Assembly: GCA_025361485.1 (NCBI GenBank)
Contig: JANYLA010000076.1
Span: forward strand, 1-50,088
Source of the DNA: Bacteroidales bacterium
GTDB lineage: Bacteria > Bacteroidota > Bacteroidia > Bacteroidales > Tenuifilaceae
Length of the DNA stretch: 50,088 bases
Direction: 5' to 3'
Shown here: positions 1 through 5,544 of the stretch, one piece after another
Layout: the number at the start of each line of letters is the position of its first letter
How positions within the stretch are numbered: position 1 is the first letter of the stretch
Program-made: the position numbers and the translations under genes
Notes under the pieces: generated by a model
Told to the model about the DNA's origin: nothing
Seen by the model: only the letters and a program-made list of their open reading frames with translations
Database searches by the model: none

Positions 1-79
1 CCTTGTCCCTTTCTTGTTTATAATGATTACGACAGGCTTCTTCACTTCCGAAATGTGCTGTAAAACTGAATAGGTTCAT
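1..79 (-). CDS. IS1595-type transposase, N-terminal fragment (runs off the window)
   Basis: Reading the minus strand from the ATG at 77-79 gives 26 codons that remain open to the window edge. The peptide begins MNLFSFTAHFGSEEAC and continues RNHYKQERDK. This resembles the start of ISXO2/IS1595-family transposases, where a short helical segment containing F..HF.SE..C precedes a zinc ribbon. The zinc ribbon and the DDE catalytic region would lie outside the window. A -7-like element (TACCTTTG on the minus strand, 92-99) sits 13 bp upstream of the ATG. No terminal inverted repeat or target duplication could be recognised in 80-352, so the right end of the element is not fixed. The family call rests on only 26 residues. 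Confidence 0.6.
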   Translation of the reverse strand, partial: MNLFSFTAHFGSEEACRNHYKQERDK

Positions 80-155
80 GCTTTTTTTATTCAAAGGTAA
101 GCAATTTTATGAATTATGATTGTTTGCGGATATACAATAAACATTATAAAGCTAG

Positions 156-169
156 GTGATTTTAGTCAT
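156..169. promoter_or_regulatory. CRP/FNR-like half-degenerate palindrome
   Basis: GTGA-N6-TCAT lies 33 bp (centre to centre) from the perfect site at 189-202. It differs from the GTGA-N6-TCAC pattern at one position. It is meaningful only as a possible second site of a tandem pair between the transposase fragment and the HU-SPOR gene. Confidence 0.3.
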
Positions 170-188
170 CTAATTTATATTTGAGATG

Positions 189-202
189 GTGATTTGCATC
201 AC
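189..202. promoter_or_regulatory. CRP/FNR-like operator candidate
   Basis: GTGATTTGCATCAC is a perfect 14-nt interrupted palindrome. It fits both GTGA-N6-TCAC (CRP type) and TGAT-N4-ATCA (FNR type). A close relative, TGATTTACATCA, occurs at 3410-3421 upstream of the nitroreductase operon. The site is about 135 bp upstream of the inferred start of HU-SPOR transcription, which is far for activation, so the true target could be the leftward transposase. No regulator is encoded in the window. Confidence 0.4.
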
Positions 203-296
203 TCTTCTAAATGAGAAACAATAAACGCTATTAATATTCATCGTGCTGATTTTTAAATAAATCATCAACTTGACTGATTTTCAATGGCAAACTAAA

Positions 297-326
297 TTGC
301 TCTCATTAAAATTGTTTGTACTTTTG
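297..326 (+). promoter_or_regulatory. Bacteroidota-type promoter of the HU-SPOR gene
   Basis: TTG at 297-299 and TACTTTTG at 319-326 match the Bacteroidota -33 (TTG/TTTG) and -7 (TAnnTTTG) elements with a 19-bp spacer. Transcription would begin near 333, leaving a leader of about 20 nt before the ATG at 353. The rest of 80-352 shows nothing else recognisable apart from the palindromes listed. Confidence 0.6.
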
Positions 327-352
327 AATAAAATAGGAAAAACTACTTCGAT

Positions 353-1714
353 ATGACTAGCAAGGAGTTAACCGAACTTATACACCAAAATACGAGAATA
401 ATCCTTCCAGAATTTGGTGCTTTTCTTGTAAAAGATAGCGGCGATAAGGGTTTTAATCCCGCCAATGTTTCTTTTAGCCCGTTCCTTCGTTATAACGATG
501 GAATGCTTGAAGTTTACGTAGCAAAAAGCAAAGGAATTAATAAAGCCGAGGCATCAAAAGTTGTTCGTGGATTTGTTGAAACCATTAAGAATGAACTGCT
601 CGAAAAGGGATTTTTTGAAGTTGATGGGTTAGGCGATCTAAAACGCGACCAGCGTGGAAGTTTATCGTTCTCCTTATCACGACCAGACAATCAGCAAAGA
701 ACTATTGAAAAAGGATTAACCATAATTGATACAGTCGAAGTTGCTCCGATTATTTCATTACCAACAACAGAAACAAAAGACGAAAAAAGTGATGTGTGGA
801 TTGTTGCAGACAAACCAATTGAAGAATCAACCGAAGATAAAAAACCTAGAAAGATTACTAGCGAAAAAGCAAAAGTTGAAAGGTTAACGACCTCAAAAAA
901 GAAAAATAAAACAACGATTGAGATTGAAAAACCTGAGCCAGAACAGATTTTAACAAGTGAATCTGAGTCCACACTTGAAATTGAAGAAGTAAAAGGAATC
1001 GATGATACTATTACAGTTCAACAATCCAAGGTTGAAATTCAAGAAGAGCCGATAACTGCTGAAAAGGAGATTTTAATTCATATTGAAGATAATAACTCTC
1101 TAGTAATAGAAACTGAGAATACACCTAAAGAAATTCATGTACCTGTTAAAAAGAGCAGTCTTTCGGGGTTAATTTATACAATCATTGCGATTGGCATAAT
1201 TGTAATCCTGTTTTTTGTTATCAGAAATTACTACTTCCCACCAAATATTGAAGGGATTAAGGCTAAGACATCCATAGCGAGTGAAACCAAAAGTATTATC
1301 AACGAAAAGGTTGAAGCCACTGAAAAGATAGATAAACCTAAAGAAACAATAGACAAAGCCTTTAACACGGAATCGAATAATAACAAGCCAACCAAAGAAC
1401 AGATACGAAAAGAGAAGGAACAGGAGGATGCTATAGCAAAGACTCTGATTAAGAACGCCCAGACGAAAAATATCGAAAACAAAACAAGTACGAGTGGAAA
1501 GTTTTATATCATTGCTGGGAGTTTTAAAAACCCTGAGTTTGCAAATAAATTCGTGAATGAATTAAAAAATAAGGGTTACAATGCATCAATAGTTATTCAA
1601 CCATCGGGAATGAATGCTGTTAACATCGGCAGCTATTCCACTCGCGATGAAGCAAATAAAGCCGTAAAGGAGTTTAAAAGCAAACTCCCAAATCTTTGGA
1701 TTTTAAAAAAATAG
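353..1714 (+). CDS. HU-domain / SPOR-domain transmembrane protein
   Basis: The 453-residue protein has three parts. Residues 1 to about 115 form an HU/IHF-like fold of the CCDC81-HU type found in Bacteroidota (the segment around LPEFGAFLV is typical). Residues about 140-265 are a charged, low-complexity linker. A single membrane span lies at about 272-296. A second charged linker leads to a C-terminal SPOR domain (about 379-453, starting GKFYIIAGSF). SPOR domains bind peptidoglycan stripped of stem peptides at division sites, so the C-terminus should be periplasmic and the HU part cytoplasmic. A good -33/-7 promoter precedes the ATG. Its last 19 nt overlap the downstream peptidase gene. A role in linking DNA or cytosolic partners to the septal wall is inference. 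Confidence 0.85.
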   Translation: MTSKELTELIHQNTRIILPEFGAFLVKDSGDKGFNPANVSFSPFLRYNDGMLEVYVAKSKGINKAEASKVVRGFVETIKNELLEKGFFEVDGLGDLKRDQRGSLSFSLSRPDNQQRTIEKGLTIIDTVEVAPIISLPTTETKDEKSDVWIVADKPIEESTEDKKPRKITSEKAKVERLTTSKKKNKTTIEIEKPEPEQILTSESESTLEIEEVKGIDDTITVQQSKVEIQEEPITAEKEILIHIEDNNSLVIETENTPKEIHVPVKKSSLSGLIYTIIAIGIIVILFFVIRNYYFPPNIEGIKAKTSIASETKSIINEKVEATEKIDKPKETIDKAFNTESNNNKPTKEQIRKEKEQEDAIAKTLIKNAQTKNIENKTSTSGKFYIIAGSFKNPEFANKFVNELKNKGYNASIVIQPSGMNAVNIGSYSTRDEANKAVKEFKSKLPNLWILKK

Positions 1715-2436
1715 AATTGTTCAGAATAGCTAATAAAACAGTAAACTATCCCGGTATTGGGGATATAAACTATAAGAGAAATTTAAGAGCGCGAAGACTT
1801 TCAATTTCTATAAAAAGTTCCACAAGCGTAAGAGTAACAATTCCTAGCACGTTATCTTTTAGGAGTGCTGAATCATTCGTGTTATCCAAATCAAAATGGA
1901 TAATTGAGAAGATGGAATACTTCATCAGCAAGGAGACCAAACTGATTCTGTCGGGCGTTTATAGTACCAGAAATCACACTTTACATTTTATCCCTTCAAG
2001 CACCGATAAAATTACTGTTCGAGTAAAATCACCTGATATTAACGTTCATTTTCCAGAAGGGATTGAAATAACAAGCCTAGAAGTTCAAGATGCTGCCATA
2101 AAAGGAATTGAGCATGCTTATAGAATTGAAGCCAAAGAGATTCTTCCTGAAAGAGTTCATCTTTTAGCAGAGAAATTTGGTTATAAATATTGTAAAATAA
2201 GAATAAAAAAAGCATCCACCCGTTGGGGGAGCTGCTCAGCAAGAAATAATATCAACCTGAGTATATTTCTAATGAAGCTCCCCGATGTACTTGTTGATTA
2301 TATAATACTTCATGAGCTTTGCCATACCGTTCATAAAAATCATGGCCCAAAGTTTTGGGCTGAACTCGATAGAATAACCAACGGCAATGCAAAAATGCTA
2401 TCGAAGGAGGTTAGAAAGTATAAGGCAGGGGTTTAA
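1696..2436 (+). CDS. YgjP-like zinc metallopeptidase (DUF45/WLM-type)
   Basis: This is a 246-residue cytosolic protein (no signal peptide or membrane span) with the SprT-like zinc motif HELCHTVHKNHGPKFW near residues 202-219. HELCH is the HExxH motif and the histidine of NHGPKFW is the third ligand. The preceding segment STRWGSCSARNNINLS is characteristic of the YgjP/DUF45 family. Substrates of this family are not firmly known. The gene starts inside the SPOR gene: the first in-frame start is TTG at 1696 and another TTG is at 1717. AAAGGAG at 1666-1672 is rather far from either, so translational coupling with the upstream gene is likely. The exact start is uncertain. Confidence 0.85.
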   Translation: MDFKKIELFRIANKTVNYPGIGDINYKRNLRARRLSISIKSSTSVRVTIPSTLSFRSAESFVLSKSKWIIEKMEYFISKETKLILSGVYSTRNHTLHFIPSSTDKITVRVKSPDINVHFPEGIEITSLEVQDAAIKGIEHAYRIEAKEILPERVHLLAEKFGYKYCKIRIKKASTRWGSCSARNNINLSIFLMKLPDVLVDYIILHELCHTVHKNHGPKFWAELDRITNGNAKMLSKEVRKYKAGV

Positions 2437-2439
2437 ATT

Positions 2440-2474
2440 AGTTCACAGTTGACAGTTAATAGTTGACAGAACAC
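2440..2474. repeat. Degenerate 7-nt tandem array
   Basis: Five consecutive heptamers occur here: AGTTCAC, AGTTGAC, AGTTAAT, AGTTGAC, AGAACAC. They begin 3 nt after the stop of the YgjP-like gene, in the gap between two convergent genes. The AGTTGAC unit recurs in the array after pyk at 42134-42175. No function is known. Confidence 0.75.
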
Positions 2475-2510
2475 CTTAAGCTTTAGGTTTTCGATAATCT
2501 TGAAATGTTG

Positions 2511-3041
2511 TTAAAACTTAGTGCCTTCCCAAAAAAGAATCTCATTTAGGGGTTTTCTTTTATCCTTGTGCCGATCAGCCTTGGGAGCTTCGGCAGGGAA
2601 TCCAAGAGGAATAAGTGCAATAGGAGTTACATGAGCAGGGATTTCAAGTAACGAGGCACATTTCATCGTATCGAATTTACAAACCCAGCAGGTAGCCAAT
2701 CCGTTCTCGGTAGCTGCAAGGGTAATATGATCGATGGCAATGGCAATATCAATATCACAGTGATCTTTTCCATCGGAGCGACGCCAGGAGCGATTATGAT
2801 CACCACACGCAATAATAATCACTGGGGCCGTTTCAAGCCAACTCCTAGCATAAGTTGCCGCAATCATCTTCTTAAGTGGCTCTTCGGTAATTGCAATAAA
2901 AATCCATGGTTGACTATTCACCGCCGAAGGAGCAATTCGAGCAGCCTCAAATACTTTCTCAACTAATTCTTTAGAAACTTCTTGATTCTTGAATGCTCTA
3001 CAGCTAAAGCGATTGCGAGCTAATTCAATAAATGAATCCAT
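2511..3041 (-). CDS. Nitroreductase family protein
   Basis: This 176-residue flavoprotein has the N-terminal signature of the family, RFSCRAF followed by ARIAPSAVNSQPW, which contributes FMN phosphate and ring contacts. The length fits compact nitroreductases. Such enzymes use NAD(P)H and FMN to reduce nitroaromatics, quinones or similar acceptors in the cytosol; the physiological substrate cannot be read from sequence. Its ATG at 3041 is 3 nt from the stop of the 94-residue gene, so the two should form one transcript. A CRP/FNR-like palindrome (3410-3421) precedes the pair, which would suit redox-linked control. Confidence 0.9.
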   Translation of the reverse strand: MDSFIELARNRFSCRAFKNQEVSKELVEKVFEAARIAPSAVNSQPWIFIAITEEPLKKMIAATYARSWLETAPVIIIACGDHNRSWRRSDGKDHCDIDIAIAIDHITLAATENGLATCWVCKFDTMKCASLLEIPAHVTPIALIPLGFPAEAPKADRHKDKRKPLNEILFWEGTKF

Positions 3042-3044
3042 AGA

Positions 3045-3329
3045 TTAATCTTTGATTGAATGTAAACGTTCGGTCAATTCGATGATTTGATGATAAAAAT
3101 CTTCCGCAATACTATTATAGTAAGACTTATCAGTTTTATGCGATTCCTTACTAGGCCTTGCGTTCAGTTTTGAAATAATTTCATTCCTCAATCCAAGTGC
3201 ATCAGAAATAACATCAATAGTATTTTCTTGATCTAATACAATAGAAAAGGTGAGTTCAGTATAGCATTCATTAATAAAATGTGCTGTCAAATATTTTACA
3301 TCTTTTTTAAGATCTCGAATGCTTGCCAT
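3045..3329 (-). CDS. Conserved-looking small protein of unknown function
   Basis: A 94-residue soluble protein, apparently mostly helical, beginning MASIRDLKKDVKYLTAHF. No catalytic motif, membrane span or signal peptide is visible, and I do not recognise a named family. Coding is supported by its length, the absence of any better frame, and the 3-nt spacing to the nitroreductase downstream. The charged, regular amphipathic pattern suggests a partner-binding role, but that is only a guess. Confidence 0.7.
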   Translation of the reverse strand: MASIRDLKKDVKYLTAHFINECYTELTFSIVLDQENTIDVISDALGLRNEIISKLNARPSKESHKTDKSYYNSIAEDFYHQIIELTERLHSIKD

Positions 3330-3407
3330 TGCGTTGATTATTAAATTTTAGTCAACTAAATATAGGGTATTTTAAATATCGTAAAAAGAATCCTTCCTTT
3401 TTTTTAA

Positions 3408-3423
3408 GATGATTTACATCAGC
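3408..3423. promoter_or_regulatory. CRP/FNR-like operator candidate upstream of the nitroreductase operon
   Basis: The core TGAT-TTAC-ATCA (3410-3421) is a perfect interrupted palindrome of FNR type and differs from the core at 190-201 by one spacer base. It lies 81 nt upstream of the ATG at 3329, in a gap of 111 bp. A weak -7-like TATATTTA on the minus strand at 3357-3364 would put the site about 65 bp upstream of transcription start, a usual activator distance. Confidence 0.4.
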
Positions 3424-3440
3424 TTAGAATCAAAGGCTTA

Positions 3441-3905
3441 TTAATAACCATAAATTCTACCTTCTACCCTATTTATCTTAATTTCCATCACCTTCACATT
3501 TTCAACCGCAGGTTTGCTGTATGTAAAATCCGATTTACCGGCATACTTCTCCATAACAAAATTCAGAACCTCAATCTTATCATCAAAATTAGGAATATCG
3601 AAAACCTCGCCATGAACCAATACGCTACGGTACTTCATGGAGTATGAGCAAGCCACTTTCTCGCTTTGAATTCGCATCTCATAATCGGTGCTAAAGGCAA
3701 CACAAACCTTTGGGTTATGTTCCCATGCTTCTATCTTTTTTCCTTCGGGAGCACTATGAATAAATAATCGTCCATCTTTATAAGCAAAATTAAATGGGAT
3801 AACGTAGGGTAACCCTTCCTTATCAATCATTCCAATATGACAAACAATTGTATTATTAATTATCTGATCTATTTCCTGTTGTGAAATTGCACTTCGACTT
3901 TTCAT
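3441..3905 (-). CDS. Pyridoxamine 5'-phosphate oxidase-like flavin split-barrel protein
   Basis: The 154-residue protein has the split-barrel pattern of the PNPOx-like / NimA-like group: VCHIGMIDKEGLPYVIPF near the N-terminus, then GRLFIHSAPEGKKIEAWEHNPKVC, where the histidine and lysine are typical flavin-phosphate contacts. It lacks the C-terminal substrate region of true PdxH, so it is better called a related flavin- or heme-binding oxidoreductase. It is followed on the same strand, after 111 bp, by the small gene and the nitroreductase. Its own promoter was not identified. A nitroimidazole-reductase role is possible but unproven. Confidence 0.85.
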   Translation of the reverse strand: MKSRSAISQQEIDQIINNTIVCHIGMIDKEGLPYVIPFNFAYKDGRLFIHSAPEGKKIEAWEHNPKVCVAFSTDYEMRIQSEKVACSYSMKYRSVLVHGEVFDIPNFDDKIEVLNFVMEKYAGKSDFTYSKPAVENVKVMEIKINRVEGRIYGY

Positions 3906-4001
3906 GTTTTTATGGCGAATTCATTTATGACTAAAAATCTCATACTTTTAAGTTAATAAATATAGAGATAAATTGAAAATTAGCAAATAATGATGCTTTG
4001 A

Positions 4002-4034
4002 TTGAATAACAAGAGCTATACTTTTTTATCTTTG
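4002..4034 (+). promoter_or_regulatory. Promoter of yebC
   Basis: TATCTTTG at 4027-4034 is a textbook Bacteroidota -7 element, with TTG at 4002-4004 as a possible -33 element (22-bp spacer). The expected start of transcription is near 4041, leaving about 18 nt of leader before ATG 4059. This decides against the longer reading frame that would begin at the TTG at 4002. Confidence 0.6.
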
Positions 4035-4058
4035 CATCTCAATTTAAAAAATATTCAT

Positions 4059-4778
4059 ATGGGACGCGCGTTTGAATACCGTAAAGCAAGGAAGATGAAA
4101 CGTTGGGGAAATATGGCCCGCGTATTTACTCGAATTGGAAGAGAGGTTACAATTGCTGTAAAAGCTGGTGGCCCAGATCCAGAGAATAATGCACGTTTAA
4201 GGCTACTTATTCAAACCGCACGAACCGAGAATATGCCCAAGGAGAATATCGAAAGGGCAATAAAAAAAGCTACTGATAAAGACCAAAAGGATTATAAGGA
4301 GATGGTTTATGAAGGGTATGCGCCGCATGGTATTGCCATTCTTGTTGAGACTGCTACCGATAACCCAACAAGGACTGTAGCCAATATCCGAAGTTATTTC
4401 ACTAAATACAATGGTTCCCTTGGAACCACAGGGATGCTCGATTTTCTTTTTGAGCGTAAATGTTCGTTCAAAGTAGAAATGGTAGATGGTCTAGACCTAG
4501 AAGAACTTGAGCTTGAGCTTATCGACTTTGGTGTTGAGGAAATCTTTGCCGAGGAGGAAAATTTTATGATTTTTGCCGAGTTCACTAATTTTGGGCCTAT
4601 TCAAAAATTCTTGGAAGAGAAGAAGATGAATATTCTAAGCTTCAACTTTGAGCGAATTCCTAACGATACAAAATCCTTAACACCAGAACAGCTCGTTGAT
4701 GTTGAAAAGCTCATCGAGAAGATTGACGATGATGATGATGTTACCAACGTATTCCATAATATTAAGGCTAGCGAGTAA
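4059..4778 (+). CDS. yebC: YebC/PmpR family translation factor or regulator
   Basis: The 239-residue protein starting MGRAFEYRKARKMKRWG matches YebC throughout. The conserved AGGPDPENNARLR and MPKENIERAIKKA segments lie in the first 80 residues, and the RTVANIRSYFTKYNGSLG segment follows near 110. Members were described as transcription regulators and more recently as factors that help ribosomes through proline-rich stalls. The start is set at ATG 4059 because the upstream TTG (4002) overlaps the promoter and YebC proteins normally begin at MGR/MAG. The acidic tail (EKIDDDDDV) is usual for this clade. Confidence 0.95.
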   Translation: MGRAFEYRKARKMKRWGNMARVFTRIGREVTIAVKAGGPDPENNARLRLLIQTARTENMPKENIERAIKKATDKDQKDYKEMVYEGYAPHGIAILVETATDNPTRTVANIRSYFTKYNGSLGTTGMLDFLFERKCSFKVEMVDGLDLEELELELIDFGVEEIFAEEENFMIFAEFTNFGPIQKFLEEKKMNILSFNFERIPNDTKSLTPEQLVDVEKLIEKIDDDDDVTNVFHNIKASE

Positions 4779-4786
4779 TCAAAATT

Positions 4787-4828
4787 TATCAATTTGATAA
4801 TTTGACAATTCGTTAATTTAAAACGAAT
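4787..4828. other. Two short inverted repeats between convergent genes
   Basis: TATCAATTTGATA (4787-4799) is an AT-rich palindrome. ATTCGTT/AACGAAT (4808-4814 and 4822-4828) forms a 7-bp stem with a 7-nt loop. Both sit between the ends of yebC and the metallo-hydrolase gene. There is no clear T-run, so a terminator role is weakly supported. Confidence 0.3.
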
Positions 4829-5496
4829 CAAACAACTTTTGGAATAATAACATCAACTTTCCCAGCAAGTTTTCTTTTGAAGAGTTCAGAATCTTCAATT
4901 TTTCCCTCGTACATTCCGAAATGGATTGGAATTGCTATTGATGCTTTGGTATCCAATACTGCATTTACAGCCTCATCAACGGTATTCATGGTATAGGTTT
5001 GCCCTAAAGGAATTAGAATAATATCGCAGTTAATACTTTTCATTTCAGGAATTCGTTCAGTATCGCCAGCATGGTAAATGCTGACATGTCCAAGGGTTAA
5101 GATAAATCCGACCCAACCCTTATCCTTTGGGTGTTTATCGGTTTTAATAATATTGTATGCAGGAACTGCTTCAATATTAATCCCATTCCACCTCGTTTTG
5201 AATCCTGGTGAAACACCATAAACCTGTACAATTCCCAGTCTGCTTATGCTCTCAGCGAGTTCAGCTGGACAAAAAATAACCGTTTCGGGGGTTACTATTT
5301 TCTTAATATCATCCTCGGAGTAATGATCGAAGTGCGGGTGAGTAATGAAAATTACATCTGCTTGATCTGATTCCTTTAAGCTGAATGGATCGATGTATAT
5401 TGTTTTGCCCGAGTACTGAATCTTTACCGATCCTTGGCCAAACCATTGTATGCTTTCGGCAAGAGTTTCAATATTTTTGGATAGCTGGTTAGCCAT
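4828..5496 (-). CDS. Metallo-beta-lactamase-fold hydrolase (UPF0173/UlaG-like)
   Basis: The 222-residue protein has the zinc motif HPHFDHYS near residue 60, a later HAGDTERIPEM with the ligand aspartate, and an IPIHFGMYEG segment carrying the last histidine. This arrangement is typical of the UPF0173/UlaG-like branch of metal-dependent hydrolases, whose substrates are mostly unknown. It is presumably cytosolic. I place the start at the ATG at 5494-5496 (MANQLSKN). The alternative 11 extra codons upstream only translate the ATGAGAA tandem repeat at 5501-5521. It probably follows the transglycosylase gene on the same strand, with a 48-nt gap. Confidence 0.85.
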   Translation of the reverse strand: MANQLSKNIETLAESIQWFGQGSVKIQYSGKTIYIDPFSLKESDQADVIFITHPHFDHYSEDDIKKIVTPETVIFCPAELAESISRLGIVQVYGVSPGFKTRWNGINIEAVPAYNIIKTDKHPKDKGWVGFILTLGHVSIYHAGDTERIPEMKSINCDIILIPLGQTYTMNTVDEAVNAVLDTKASIAIPIHFGMYEGKIEDSELFKRKLAGKVDVIIPKVV

Positions 5497-5500
5497 AGGA

Positions 5501-5521
5501 ATGAGAAATGAGAAATGAGAA
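5501..5521. repeat. Three perfect ATGAGAA heptamers
   Basis: Three exact copies of ATGAGAA lie head to tail, followed by the related ATAAACA. They sit between the transglycosylase stop and the start of the metallo-hydrolase gene. This is one of several 7-nt-period arrays in the window, and the only one whose copies are identical. Confidence 0.85.
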
Positions 5522-5544
5522 ATAAACAACTAATATACAATCTT

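Noticed and set aside
691-972. A minus-strand frame of 93 codons
   Set aside because: It is antisense to the charged linker of the HU-SPOR gene; its Ser/Phe/Val-rich sequence is the complement of Lys/Glu codons.
4002-4058. N-terminal extension of yebC from a TTG start
   Set aside because: It overlaps the TATCTTTG promoter element, and YebC proteins start at the MGR position found at 4059.
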